Origin: Anodontia alba
Taxonomy: Eukaryota; Mollusca; Bivalvia; Lucinida; Lucinidae
NCBI GenBank assembly: GCA_964016985.1
Contig: OZ024836.1
Coordinates: 35,892,152 to 35,956,151 of the forward strand
Direction of reading: 5' to 3'
DNA: 64,000 nt
Shown in pieces: positions 12,025-23,215 of the stretch (position 1 is its first letter; every line of letters starts with the position of its first letter). The notes under the pieces are model-generated. The model was not told the DNA's origin, made no database searches, and saw nothing but the letters and a program-made list of their open reading frames with translations. The position numbers were made by a program, and so were the translations under genes.

Positions 12025-12350
12025 CTGAGCTGTACTGTATACTGCGCGGAATTAAACCCTACAACCAAGCACCAAAATTTGCTATAAGTATAGCTACAAT
12101 TCCTGGAATTGCTTTCATTCTGGTGACAATCGCTCCATTTTGGATGATTTACCCATTAAAAATGTTTTCAGCCATATCTGCATCTTGCACAAAGACTTGA
12201 ATTGGACAGACGCCGTCATTTGGCAAACATATTACAATCATAATGCAAACCATCAGTGCAACCAACAAACAGAAAAATGCTAAAATTATAGGACAGAATG
12301 AGCAGCACATGTGGTTATGAGCGACGAGATGTTTTATGAGTGACGAGAGC
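12025..12350 (+). repeat. Arm of a dispersed inverted pair (partner 15262-15570) with a conserved short reading frame
   Basis: The reverse complement of 15262-15570 matches this segment throughout, including a frame that starts FHSGDNRS, continues LDDLPIK and ends in a Gln-rich stretch with a stop. The differences I can see within the frame are a 12-base and two 3-base indels, all multiples of three. I cannot name the protein. It may be the 3' end of an element ORF. The two arms are 3 kb apart and are better read as separate insertions than as one hairpin. Confidence 0.55.
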
Positions 12351-13640
12351 AGCGAAATTCGAAATAGATTTATGTTTCAGCTGGTATTTAGCAAATGCTT
12401 ATTTCAAAAATATTTTAGAAAGTAAGTACTTATCTTGGCATTTAGTGCCTCTACAGATGTGGATCCAGGAGAATAGCCAAGGGAGTTCAATTTAATCATA
12501 TTACCGTACATACTCTATGTATTTGGACAGACAGGCCTGAGCAAACCGTGTAGACCCAGATAAGATACCGCAGGACACTGTTTGCCATTCACCCAGCAAT
12601 TGTACAAACATTTACAAGTTGTAAAATTTGTTGACTTTTTGAAGTGAAAGAGAAGGAAAAGTGTCTGAAATCTATCATTTATCCGAAATTTCCAATGTAA
12701 ATGATATTTCGAGTCGAAGGGAAATTCTACCAAACCCTCCGACCCCCCTTTGAATCCGCCACTGCACTCTATCCACAGGCAATGCCCTCAGCTATAGTTA
12801 GGCTCTTTTGTTTAACATAATGCCACACAAATGCTTTAAAATCAAATCAGTATGCAATTGGGTAAGGGGAAATACCCTTAAAAATTAAACAAAGAGGACA
12901 TGCTAGCTTAATATTTTTTATTCATCCCAAATGAAAGCTGAGCTGAAGTTTCTGTTCTGAGGGGTTGTGCTTTTGCTTATTTTAAAATTTCTTCCTTTAC
13001 ACAAATGCAGTGTATACGTACCCCATTTATTAGGAAACAAGAAGATGGGTAGTGCACCTGTCAATTTTTAGGCAAATCATACACACTGAAGGGACTGTGC
13101 ATGTGCGCCCATTCAACATTACGTCACATCTGACGTCACAAAAGTATGCAAACAAATTGTTGAGCATGTAAGCCTCTCTCTATGTTGGAAAGGACAATAT
13201 GACGCCCCTGAGTTCATTGTAATTGAGCTTATCCTGCTCTGGCTTTTATTGTATTGTTTGTTGTTGTCTTTTATCTGTCTCCATGTGTCCATGTAAGATC
13301 TTGTGTGTTATTTCCTGAATTTTTATCAAACTTTTTCTCCTCTGATTCTCCTTGCAATGTTTAGCAAAGTTGATCTGGTAAGATCAGGTGCAGATGTATA
13401 GGACGAAAAATCCAAACTCTCTCTCTCCAAAAGGACGTGTTATATCTAACGGAGGTTCCGAGATTCTCATTTTCGGATAAATAGAATATGCATTTTAAGA
13501 GCTTGACTTGTCAGTTAAGTGTCTGCTTCCAACTGGGTCATCTAAAGAATTTAAAATAGAATAGATCCACGCAAAATTGCCTTCAACATATGTTCTATGG
13601 GGGAAAATAAGATGAATGGACTGTTTTCATAAGAAAAAAT
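12351..13640. other. No gene identified
   Basis: A small imperfect palindrome near 12535-12590 (GCAAACCGTGTAGACCC ... GACACTGTTTGCC) belongs to the short foldback family also seen at 16621-16686. Otherwise nothing recognisable. Confidence 0.4.
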
Positions 13641-14115
13641 CTCTTGTCACATTTATGCACATTTCTTACCATACCATACTTGATGCGCTTATCACAACTA
13701 CAGCACAACTATAGCAGACGACACACATACACACACACACAAACACATACACGCACGCATATCAGAGAAAATAAGACTCTATTTCAGCCAAAGGGTCTGT
13801 GTATATCAAAAAAGATAAGAGAAAAGTCAGAGAATTCCACAAATACAAGCCGCAGCCAATCCCAGACACCAAAAGGAAGAGGAAACTCTGGAAAGGGTCA
13901 CAAACGGATAAGTGCAAATCAAACAAATGTAAAAAAAAACCCTCTTAGACTAGCTCTCTCTTCCCAAAAGCGAGGTAACCGCAATACTAAATGGCTTAAA
14001 ACAGAAAAGACAAGACCCAAGGCAAGAAGTCTTATTTTCTTTGAATTAGAGGATTTTACACTCTCGGTCATTACATATGAAATTTATGAAAGGAGGCTTG
14101 GACTAGTTCCATAAA
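13641..14115 (+). other. Doubtful 156-residue open frame with a CA microsatellite
   Basis: The frame at 13644-14114 is Lys/Arg/Ser/Thr-rich and runs through a (CA)n tract (about 13722-13760) that encodes HTYTHTQTHTRTH. There is no domain and no homologous duplicate in the window. Its 3' end runs into a palindromic repeat with CATATGAAATTTATGAAA. I do not regard it as a supported gene. Confidence 0.25.
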
Positions 14116-14139
14116 TAGAGGATCTTATATGAGTGGCCA

Positions 14140-14196
14140 TTTCATATGAAATTTATGAAACAAGACTTTGGCGAGTTTCATAAATTTCATATGAAA
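14140..14196. repeat. Perfect 22-bp inverted repeat
   Basis: TTTCATATGAAATTTATGAA(AC) at 14140-14161 is repeated as its exact reverse complement at 14175-14196 with a 13-base loop. A third partial copy lies near 14070-14093. This is probably the core of a small foldback MITE. Confidence 0.7.
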
Positions 14197-14250
14197 CTAG
14201 AAAATGTTTATTAGAAAATAAAAAAAAAATGACCCACCCCCAACCCCGCC

Positions 14251-14510
14251 AGAGTTGTCATTCTAGTACATGGCACAGTGTCTTGTCATTTTCTATATCT
14301 CTACCAAGTATCATCAAAATATTCCAAAGGATATTTGACTTACAGAGTGGACACGAAATCAATGCATAATCACTGTCAAATATAACAATGGGAGGTAACT
14401 CCAAACATAACTCCAGAGTTGTCATTCTTGTATGCGACGGGTCGTCTGGTCCTATTCTACAATTCATCTAACGTGTCATTAAAATATTCCAAAGGGTAAT
14501 CATGTTAAAG
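14251..14510. repeat. Two direct units of about 164 bp
   Basis: AGAGTTGTCATTCT-GTA begins at 14251 and again at 14415. Both units contain TCATnAAAATATTCCAAAGG and AGAGTGGACA. No coding content. Confidence 0.6.
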
Positions 14511-14801
14511 AGTGGACAATAAGCGTTACGCCGGCGCCAATGCCAACGGGATCCGTCCCAAAAACAATATGCCCAACCCCCTCCCTTTGGTAGAGGCGGG
14601 GCAGGGGTTGGGGGCGCGGGAGTTGAGACATAATGACCATGAGTGTGAGGTTATGTTTATCATATAACCATTTTAGCTGTAAAAAAAAAACTCATTCAAA
14701 ATGAATTTTTTACCCATCATGCTACGCGTTAAAGCATAAACATAAGGTTAACATACAGTTTTAGAGGCATAGCTGACAGAAAATACGTGATGCGTCCGTA
14801 T

Positions 14802-15015
14802 TTAACCCTTGTCCTGCTGAATAAATTAATATGCCACACCCACTTCTAATTTTCAGCCAATCAGATTACTTGATCCAGAATGTTGTTCTAAATTCACATA
14901 CTAAATGTCAAACAGTGCAGATCTGGATCAGTTAGCTTCTTCAGAAGCCAACTGATCTGGAGCTACACTGTTTGCAAAGGTAGGACATATCCGGGTTCAG
15001 CAGGACTAGGGTTAA
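14802..15015. mobile_element. piggyBac-like palindromic MITE, copy A
   Basis: The element is bounded by TTAA at 14802-14805 and 15012-15015. Ends are CCCTTGTCCTGCTGAA and, inverted, TTCAGCAGGACTAGGG. The centre is a palindrome built from GATCTGGATCAGTTAGCTTC and GAAGCCAACTGATCTGGAGC. Other copies lie at 21062, 24316 and 55122. TTAA flanks with CCCT ends are typical of piggyBac-type elements. No transposase of that type is in the window. Confidence 0.75.
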
Positions 15016-15261
15016 AGCAGATACTTATATTGTGCATTTTTTTCTTCCTTGATATATTAGTATGCTAAATTTCTAAGATGTATGAAATGTTGATACTCTC
15101 AAAATATCTGTTCATACGATCAAATTTCTTTCGGAACTTTTATATTGGAACTTGAAATTTGTATCTAATAAAAGATGGAATTGTACTAAGATACTTTCTA
15201 AATATTTCCAACAAGCACTGACTCGGAATCCCATGTTTTTGTTTTCTTTTTGTCAACTCTC

Positions 15262-15725
15262 GTCAGTCATATTCTAGTCTTGTCACTCATAACAGCGTGC
15301 GCTGCTCATTTTTCTGTTTTTGTTGGTTGCATTGATGGTTTGCATTGTTATGATTGTAATAAGTGTGCCAAATGACAGTGTCTGTCCAATTCAAGTCTTT
15401 ACGCAAGATGCAGATATGGCTGAAAACATTAATTTTAATGGGTAAATCATCCAAAATGGCACCAAATTCGGAGCGATTGTCGCCAGAATGAAACAAATTC
15501 CAGGAACCGTAGCTATATTTTGACGCAAATTTTGGTGCTGGGTTGTAGGGAATTTAATTCCGCGCAGTATAGCATTCTCCAGTTTTTAAAATAACGCCTA
15601 CCTAGACGACAAAATCCCCAGACTTTTGACAACCTCCCTGAAATACCCACTTTTTTAGCTCGCGCTACTCATGTCCGGATATTCGCGTCACTTATTTCTT
15701 TGCATAACAATTGGCCATGAGTGAC
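15262..15725 (-). repeat. Composite repeat: inverted partner of 12025-12350 plus uninterrupted version of the Tigger target
   Basis: 15262-15570 is the reverse complement of 12025-12350. 15575-15725 is the reverse complement of the sequence formed by joining 7105-7240 to 2860-2947. The join shows that all these pieces belong to one larger interspersed repeat of unknown class. Confidence 0.6.
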
Positions 15726-15956
15726 AAGGTTACTGCCCGTGTATATAGAGAATTACCTGTTGTTTGTCCTCTGAACAGTCTGCAAGCTCAGAAAGAAAAC
15801 TCAGAATGGGTGATGTAGTCTTTTTGGTTTTAAAGTGGATCTTGCCGAGTCTGATTCAAATGCATTATTTGAGTTGAAAGCTAGTCTAAAATGATCTTCT
15901 GTGATGATTAACTGTGATTCATAAATATTTGTGATAGTTTGTTCTGGTCCCAATCC

Positions 15957-16253
15957 TGGGGGTGGTCGGGTGGTGCGAAGGTGTCGTGTATCTTATGTCA
16001 CCGGGGCGTCCAGCTGATATTGGCTTACAGTTGGGCAAGGCCTGCTATCCTTGTAGCAGGTAAGGGTAGGGAGGTGATGTTTTTATTTCTTCTGTTTCTT
16101 CACTTTCATTCCTGTTCCTCTTTCTTCCCTGTCCCTCTCTTTCATCTCTTCTGCTATCTCTTCTGTCTCTTTTCTCCCTTTCTCTGGGAGACGACACAAA
16201 ATGACCCACAAGGGTTGACGTGTCGTTAAACCACAACACAATCAATCAATTAA
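15957..16253 (+). mobile_element. SINE-like retroposon family 1, copy 1
   Basis: Flanked by the 12-bp direct repeat TGGTCCCAATCC at 15945-15956 and 16254-16265. It starts GGGGGTGGTCGGGTGGTGCG, has a long CT-rich middle and ends CGTTAAACC-CAACACAATCAATCAAT. Size is about 297 bp. Two further copies with their own duplications lie at 34668-34951 and 57811-58100. The head has an A-box-like TGGTCGGGTGG but I cannot find a convincing B box, so tRNA ancestry is not shown. The hydrophobic frames inside come from the CT-rich tract. Confidence 0.85.
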
Positions 16254-16392
16254 TGGTCCCAATCCACCAAAATCTTGATCTTATCTTTTGTTCTTAACAG
16301 GACCCCATTGGAAGTAAGTTTTTACGACTTTATGGCTATGTGTATAACATGGTCTTAATGTCATAAATTCCAAAATTACTTTTAATTTCAAA

Positions 16393-16814
16393 TAGGGCTG
16401 GCACGATTAATTGGATAATCGATTAATTGATTGATAAATTCCACAAAAAATGACTATCATTGCAGAATTGCTAATGACTGATCATTTGATCTCTGCGTTT
16501 GTTACTTTACTTTATTTATACTCTTAGTATTCAGACACCTCAACTCGTCATACTTTTATCTAAAATTTGAACAAGTCCAATATTCTACCCACTGTTGTGT
16601 CTAAAATAGCTGTTTTAGTGGCAAACAGTGTAGACCCTGATGAGACGCCGCATTTGCGGCATCTCAGCTGGGTATACACTGTTTGCTCAGTATAACATAT
16701 GAAAGGGTCATAGGTAAAAATAAGATCAAATCTTCAGCGATTACTAATCGATTATCAATCACAATGCCAGGACTGATAATTGATTATCTTTTCAGCTCTG
16801 ATTAGCCAGCCCTA
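16393..16814. mobile_element. hAT-type MITE, 422 bp
   Basis: Ends TAGGGCTGGC and GCCAGCCCTA are inverted, and the element is flanked by the 8-bp target duplication ATTTCAAA (16385-16392 and 16815-16822). Eight bases and an A/GGGCTGGC end are typical of hAT elements. The interior has mirrored ATCGATTA motifs and no coding capacity. A smaller palindrome sits inside it at 16621-16686. Confidence 0.85.
16621..16686. repeat. Short foldback element nested in the hAT MITE
   Basis: GCAAACAGTGTAGACCC...GACGCCGCA is mirrored by TGCGGCATCTCAG...TACACTGTTTGC. Related half-palindromes occur near 12540, 19671, 23778 and 54960. The CTGATGAG phrase is part of the stem and lacks the GAAAC partner of a hammerhead ribozyme. 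Confidence 0.65.
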
Positions 16815-16858
16815 ATTTCAAATAAATGTATTTACATGTATTTGTCTTAATTCTGTTA

Positions 16859-17560
16859 TACGAGAGCAAGTCAATAAGTAACCAGCCTATCCCATTTCCA
16901 GTTGACCGAGACACCCAAGATTTTCATGCATTGTTTCAATACATGTTTTAGGCCTGAGTGTAAAATTTCACCCTTATCGTATCATTCACTCATAAAATAT
17001 TGAATGTCAAACATGGCTAGTGATGCAAAAGTAAGCTTTTCATCAAAAGGTGAGTACCGTGCTGTAATTCGGTACTTGTATTTGAAAGGGAAAACAGGTC
17101 AGGAAATACATTGCGAGTTGTCCAATGTTTATGGGTCTTCTGCACCATCGTATGCACAAGTTAAATTCTAGGTTGGGGAATTCAAACGCAGTAGAACATC
17201 TATAGAAGACAAAACCAGGTCTGGATGCCCATCAGATGCCACTGATGAAGAAATGTGTAACAAAGTACGGGATCTGATGTACTCTGATAAGCGAATTAAG
17301 GTGGAAGAAATAGCGAATGCATTACACATTTCACATGGTAGCTTTCAATAACTTTACGTGATCGCTTTGGTATGCACAAGCTAACAGCCCATTGGGTCCC
17401 AAAATCCCTTAGCGACGAGCAAATGGCAACCAGACGCATCAGTATACAGCGCATTGCTGAAGTGGTTTAGGTCAAAGGAAGATGATTTCCTTTCACGTCT
17501 GGTGACTGTAGATGAGACCTGGGTCCATTATTATGAGCCAGAGAATAAAGCTAGTAATAA
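16859..17560 (+). mobile_element. mariner element, 3'-truncated
   Basis: The left end CGAGAGCAAGTCAATAAGTA follows TA at 16859-16860 and resembles mariner terminal repeats, which carry GTCAATAAGTAAC. It leads into a transposase relic starting at 17013. The right end is missing: after about 17560 the sequence passes straight into a satellite-like array. Confidence 0.8.
17013..17560 (+). pseudogene. mariner transposase (Tc1/mariner DD34D), broken and truncated
   Basis: The start ATG at 17013 gives MASDAKVSFSSKGEYRAVIR, followed by an N-terminal HTH region (LKGKTGQEIHCELSNVYGSS). A stop follows VKF. The GRSGCP-like linker appears as KTRSGCPSDATDEEM and the second HTH as VEEIANALHISHGS. Then come a frameshift, DRFGMHKL--HWVPKSLSDEQ, another stop, and the first catalytic segment VDETWVHYYEPENK. 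The second and third catalytic Asp residues and the C-terminus are lost. The protein would have bound the element ends and cut at TA sites. This copy is dead. Confidence 0.85.
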
Positions 17561-17564
17561 TCTA

Positions 17565-18760
17565 ACATTTATATCCAAACCACATGCACATCTTTATACC
17601 ACGTAGAAAACATATTCAAAATTTCAAAATGATCGGTACAAAACTGTAGGAGGAGTTGCGCTCACAAGACACCCATGGTATGAGAATGTGCATGTGATTT
17701 GGGTATAATTGTTAGAACATTTTTTGTCACTTTTTCCACATTGTGAACTTAGTCATTTTTCACCCTCAGTATATAGACAGTGGGTACCTCTTGTGAGCGC
17801 AACTCCTCTTACAGTTTTGTACTGATTGTTTTGAAACTTTGCATGTGTTTTCTTCATGGTATGAGGATATGCATGTGGTTTGGGTATAATTGTTAGAACA
17901 TTTTTTTGTCACTTTTTTCTCATCGTGAACTTATTACCAGTCTCTGGGCCAATTCAGCAAACAAAAAAAAAAAAAAAAAAATGATATTATTTAGTCATTT
18001 TTCACCCACAGTATATAGACAGTGGGTACCTCTTGTGAGCACAACTCCTCTTACAGTCTTGTACCGATCATTTTGAAACTTTGCATATGTTTTCTTCATG
18101 TTATGAGAATGTGCATATGGTTTGGATATAATTGTTTGGTCATTTTTTGTCACTTTTTCCACATTGTGAACGTAGTCATTTTTCACCCTTTTATATGTAA
18201 ACAGTTGGTACTTCTTTTGAGCGCAACTCCTCTTAAAGTTTTGTACGGATTATTATGAAACTTTGCATGCATTTTCTTCAAGGTACGAGAATGTGCATGT
18301 GGTTTGGATGTAATTGTTGAATATTTTTTTTCCTTTTTTCCACATTGTGAACTTAGTCATTTTTCACCCTCAGTATATAGACAGTGGCTACCTTGTGAAC
18401 ACAACTCCTCATACACTTTTATACTAATCTTTTTACAACTTTGCATATGTTTTCTCCATAGGCTGAAGATGTGCATGTGCTTTTCATATAATCCTTGCCG
18501 TATTTATTGTCACTTTTTTATGCTTTTTGAGCTTTGTCATTTTCTGACCTCAGATGTATAGACAGTGGGTACCTTGTGATTGCAACTTTTCATACAGTTT
18601 TAAAGCAGTCTTTTTGAAACTTTGCACATGTTTTCTCCTGTGTCTGCAGAAGTGCATGTGGTTTGGATATGATTTTTAATAAATTCATTTTTGTCACTTT
18701 TTCCACTTTAACGTTGTCATTTTCTGAACCTCAGATTGTATGAAAGTGTACAGACTTTGG
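17565..18760. repeat. Satellite-like array, units about 180 bp, first unit inverted
   Basis: Repeated phrases are GAGCGCAACTCCTCTTACAG, TTTTGAAACTTTGCATGTGT, TGTGCATGTGGTTTGGATAT and TCATTTTTCACCCTCAGTATATAGACAGTGG. Plus-orientation units carry the ACAGTTTTGTAC phrase near 17809, 18051, 18234, 18410 and 18593. The first block (about 17573-17690) is in reverse orientation. The segment 17936-17990, including a poly-A run, interrupts the second unit. Divergence rises toward the right end. Confidence 0.75.
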
Positions 18761-18817
18761 GTACTTCAAGTTTTTGAGCCCAATATCTCATGCATCATAT
18801 GAGAAAATTCTAGTGTA

Positions 18818-20413
18818 GGACAAAATCCCCCTCGGACAAAATCCCCTCTGCTCATTTTTGCATAGGTGGACAAAATCCCCTTCATGTTTTTTACAAGGTG
18901 GACATAATCCCCTTTGAAACTTTTTACAGGATGGACATGATCCACCTCGTGATTTTTACAAGGTGGACAAAATCCCCTCCATAAGATGGACAAAATCCCC
19001 TTCGGACAAAATCCTTCTTGCTGATTACTGCCATAGGAATGGTACTCGAATGGTAGACGAGACTGTGTCCATCGATCATACACTCTGTTCCCTGAAGACT
19101 GATAGAATAAATTTAAAATGTTCATTTTTGTATATAATCTATACATTTTTTTTTTGAATCGTGTTTTGTCCAAAACCATTTTAAATCAGACCGTTTCTAA
19201 ATAAATGTCATAAATTGGTGTTTAAAGGTAACTCATGCCCAGGGGTGTTCATTACAAAGAATGTGCTTTTTGAATTATTTAATTGACTGCAATGTTTGCA
19301 TTTCTCTTTCATGCTTTGATCTTTTATTCCCTTTAATCACATGTAATTGAATTAAAAGTGTTTATGCTCAATAAATTTTCAAATTAAGGACTGCACTTGA
19401 TAATTATGTTTGAAAACAAACTGATTAATTTCACCTCAAGTGATAAAAATATGTAATTACTTTTTTATAATTATTAAATGATTGAATATGCTCATTATCA
19501 AAAAATGTTTGATTACCTATACCATCATACAAACTTCATAATCACTAATAAATAAATTTAATAACTTAAAAATCCTAAAATTTCAGATAGATCCAAACAG
19601 CCATTGTAATTATTTCAGAATATTAAAAAAGAGTAATTTCACATTGCAGTAATCCAATGTAGATGAAGTAGCAAACAGTGAAGATCCTGGTCAGATCTGA
19701 TCAGGGTCTGCACTGTTAATTACACTTAGGATCATTGTTGTATATTTGCTACACCTTTCATGTATATAAATTTATTGGATGGAATAGCATAATAAATCAT
19801 AGAACATATTCGTTGTTTTAATTCTCAGCATCATATCATTCCTGTTGAAGATAATGGGCAGCAATTACTGGTTTATGAAGAAATACGTAGGTATAAAGAA
19901 GAATAAAAATTAAAAGTAGAATCGCATACATAAAGGTATGGAGGATACTGCAAATATTTGATTTCTTCAAAAACCAGGGAAACTTGAAACCCAGAATCCT
20001 TAACAAATTCACATTAACCATATATTTAGAAACAGTCTGATTTAAAATGGTTTTGGATAAAACACGATTCAAAGAAAAAATGTATAGATTATATACAAAA
20101 ATGAACGTTTTAAATTTATTCTATGTCTTCAGTCTTCAGGGAACAGAGTATATGACCGATGGACACAGTCTCATCTACCATTCGAGGACCATTCCTATGG
20201 CAGTAATCAGCAAGAAGGATTTTGTCCGAAGGGGATTTTGTCCATCTTATGGAGGGGATTTTGTCCACCTTGTAAAAATCACGAGGGGGATTATGTCCAT
20301 CCTGTAAAAAGTTTCAAAGGGGATTATGTCCACCTTGTAGAAAACATGAAGGGGATTTCGTCCACCTATGCAAAACTGAGCAGAGAGGATTTTGTCCGGA
20401 GGGGATATTGTCC
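18818..20413. mobile_element. Foldback element, about 1.6 kb, with arms of roughly 390 bp
   Basis: 18818-19208 is matched by the reverse complement of about 20015-20413. The outer part of each arm is a run of short repeats around GGACAAAATCCCC spaced by segments such as TTTTTACAAGGT. The inner part is shared sequence with ATTTAAAATGTTCATTTTTGT. The 0.8-kb loop (19209-20014) is AT-rich with no transposase. The similar translations from both arms (MVLDKTRFK-KMYRLYTKMN) arise because the arms are copies. I see no convincing target duplication. Confidence 0.8.
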
Positions 20414-21061
20414 GGATACCGAAAATTCATATGCTTTCAATGAAATTCCTATATTTATATAACCCTTGTCTTTAATTTTTGTCACTTTGCCACCTAAGCA
20501 CTGCTAAGAATGATATAAATTTATTTAGTAACCACGTCCTGTGACTTTTGCCTCAGCAGGTGCGACACCGCCTTCCGCGGAATTCTGGTTTTCAAAATGC
20601 TTGTTTCCGGATGAGGATGGCCCAGGAAGGGGGCATCTGTGGCGTACTGACACATTTCTAGTTTATTATTATTTTACAGAGAAAATAAACCTTGAAGTTC
20701 ATATAAATCTTTGTTAGATTATACACATGAAATATCTAGCTTTATTTTCTCTGAAAAAATGAAAAAAAAAAAAAAAAAAAATAGATTGTTATCTGCTGCA
20801 CATGTGATTAGGGCTTGAAGGGTTGATATAATTACTTTTTTGAGACTTTTTTGTTTATTCTTTCAGCATTACTGCTGTTGTGCATGATGAATAGCCTTAT
20901 TAAGTTACTTCCAGTTGAAGTGTGGGGATGAGATGGCTTGAAGATTATGTGAGTTACTATAATTTGTGAAAAACCTCTTCAGATAATGATATCTAAACAT
21001 CTGTTTGAAATAGCAAACAGTGGCATGCTTTCTAGCATGAATATCAAGATATCCTTCACCA
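20414..21061. other. No gene or clear repeat identified
   Basis: Contains a poly-A run near 20761-20780 and no recognisable coding or element signature. Confidence 0.4.
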
Positions 21062-21264
21062 TTAACCCTTGTCATGCTGAATAAATTACGATACCACGCC
21101 CACTTCTAATTTTCAGCCAATCAGAATGCTTGATTCGGATTGTTGCTATAAATTATCATACATGTACTTAATGGCAGACAATGTAGATCGAGATCAGTTG
21201 GCCAACTGATCTCGATCTACACAGTTTGCAAAGGCAACTCGGGGTTCAGCAGGACAAGGGTTAA
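21062..21264. mobile_element. piggyBac-like palindromic MITE, copy B
   Basis: TTAA at 21062-21065 and 21261-21264. Ends are CCCTTGTCATGCTGAA and TTCAGCAGGACAAGGG. The core is GATCGAGATCAGTTGGCC mirrored by GGCCAACTGATCTCGATC, nearly perfect, indicating a fairly well preserved copy. Confidence 0.8.
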
Positions 21265-21745
21265 ATGGTTACTGTTTACTAACACATCAGACAGACTTGT
21301 TCATTTAATCCTCATGAATAGTACATCATGTTGTTCTGTTGACTGGAAGTCAAGCATCACATGCATTTGCTATTCGCACATTGATCATTTATACTGGTAG
21401 AGTGAAAATACAGAAATGGTAGCTGTGATATACAGGTCAAACAAACAAGTCAAGCCCAAGAGTTTTGATTGTCCTTTACTGTGTGCCGACCCCGTTGGTT
21501 GCAACACAAACATGCGTACAGTTCATTTTTCACTTCATTACATGAAACATACAAACCCCTTTTCCCCAGAACTTTTTTAGTAAAAAGTTAGGATACTCTG
21601 CCCATGCAGTTATGTTCACGGAGCAATTTTGGTCAGATATTGATACGTTTCAAGTCACTGCATGGGAAAAAGGTCTTCATGTCTTATTTAGATACACTGA
21701 GAGGCAAGGTCTGGACCCGCAGTCTGAACAAGACATTTGCTTTTT
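21265..21745. other. No gene identified
   Basis: The 69-residue frame at 21612-21821 runs into the following hairpin repeat. It has no recognisable domain. Confidence 0.4.
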
Positions 21746-21749
21746 TATA

Positions 21750-22215
21750 CCCCGCCACACAATAGTGGCGGGGTATTATGGTTTCACGTTGGTCATCCAT
21801 CCGTTTTTCGTTTCCGGATGATAACTTGAGTAAACATCAATGGATTTTCACCAAACATGGTATGTGCATTGATATTGTGGAGATCTGGTTTGGGATTGCT
21901 AATGGGTAAATTTCTTCAATTTTTGACGGAGTTATCTGCTATATGCATTGACATTAAGGAGATCTGGTTTGGGATTGCTAATGGCCAAATTTTGTCAAAT
22001 TTTTACAGAGTTATCTGCCCGAGACACGCCCATATTTTCTTTTCCGGATGATAACTTGATATTATCAAGATCTGCTTTAGGATTGATATCTGTCCATTGA
22101 TATTATCAAAATCTGCTTTAGGATTGTTATCTGTCCCTCCATCATTTTCTTTCCAGACATTTTCGCAACGATAACTTTAATACATAAACAAATAATTGCT
22201 ATGGCGGGCTATTAT
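21750..22215 (+). repeat. Hairpin-headed repeat element (CCCCGCCA type)
   Basis: Starts with the hairpin CCCCGCCA-CACAATAG-TGGCGGGG (21750-21773) and is followed by TATTATGGTTTCACG and a CATCCATCCG segment. It then has about two and a half units containing GATCTGGTTTGGGATTGCTAATGG, and ends near GGCGGGCTATTATGC. A hairpin head plus short tandem units parallels the HINE-like elements, with unrelated sequence. Confidence 0.55.
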
Positions 22216-22363
22216 GCTTGCGGTGTTTTTATTGCTTAATGAAGTTATTAGATATTGTAGAATATATTGACAGTATGAACATATTGCACAACTACACAGG
22301 CTGCTGTACATTTTCACTATTTTCTAATTTTCTACAAAGACCTTTTTTACATAGTGTGACCTA

Positions 22364-22718
22364 CCGTATCCGACCTAATTACCGCACTATGTGCGTAGGT
22401 TTTTCAAAATTACTGGGAACACTCATCTGTGGTAAAATATGTATCTACCTACATGTACTAAGGATACACTATAAAAGAAGATCAGAAAAAGACTTATTTT
22501 GATGATGATTATTCAATTTTTTCTGATTTTCTTTATAAAGGCATGTGTTGTGGGTACTCATTTGAATTGCATTGGTGTTGATGTAATTCAAATGATTACC
22601 CATAACATATGTCTTTATAAAGAAGTAAGGAAAAAGTACACTGGCTGTTATCTGATGACTACGGAATTTCTTGACTGTGCGCTTATAGGGGTATGTGCGG
22701 TAATTAGATCGAATACGG
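22364..22718. mobile_element. Tc1/mariner-type MITE, 355 bp
   Basis: Flanked by TA (22362-22363 and 22719-22720). Inverted ends are CCGTATCCGACCTAATTACC and, at the right, GGTAATTAGATCGAATACGG. The interior includes a second palindrome around TGTTGTGGGTACTCATTTGAA. No transposase frame. Confidence 0.75.
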
Positions 22719-22972
22719 TATATAAAATAGCCGTGTCATGAGGAAAGTATTCTTATACAGTTTAGGGGTAACTAGAACCCAGATCAGCCAGATCACATCT
22801 ACGCAGTCTGATCATGGTCTTATAAAGTCATTTCAAACTGTATGACAAAGGAATGACCAGAGAAGGCCCTTGTGAGACGGCACTGATACAGAGTTTGTTC
22901 TTGGTTTTCGCTGCGCACATATGTGATTTGATTTTTCTCATGGTACAACTCAAATGTTTGACTGCAATAGAT

Positions 22973-23215
22973 CAGGGCCCAGTTGTTCAAAAATAACGAT
23001 GCCGTTAGTCAACATATCGTTAAAACTTTGAACATTAGATATGGCATATATGCTATTATTTTTGCTGAAAAAAATGTGATTAGCTTTTGCATTTGCTACT
23101 CACATTTTTTTCAGCAAAAATACCTGTGAATTAGATATTATGCTTACTAGAACAGTTAACAGTTTGACCACTTATGACACCGTTAAGCTAACAATGCTTT
23201 GAACAACTGGGCCCT
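22973..23215. mobile_element. MITE with CAGGGCCCAGTTGTTCAAA ends, copy 1
   Basis: The left end CAGGGCCCAGTTGTTCAAA and the right end TTGAACAACTGGGCCCTG are inverted. Internal mirrored segments include ATTTTTGCTGAAAAAAATGTG and CACATTTTTTTCAGCAAAAA. A second copy is at 47844-48079. I could not establish a target duplication, so the superfamily is open. Confidence 0.7.

Noticed and set aside
13644..14114. 156-residue plus-strand frame, one of the longer ones outside the DIRS/hAT block
   Set aside because: It runs through a CA microsatellite and a palindrome, is low complexity and shows no domain or splice context. I treat it as chance.
16045..16245. Hydrophobic or Arg/Glu-rich proteins at 15939-16245, 34690-34899 and 57815-58097
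   Set aside because: These frames come from the CT-rich middle of SINE family 1 read in both directions.
16633..16670. CTGATGAG as a hammerhead ribozyme core
   Set aside because: It lacks the GAAA(C) box and the third stem. The phrase is part of a simple palindrome.
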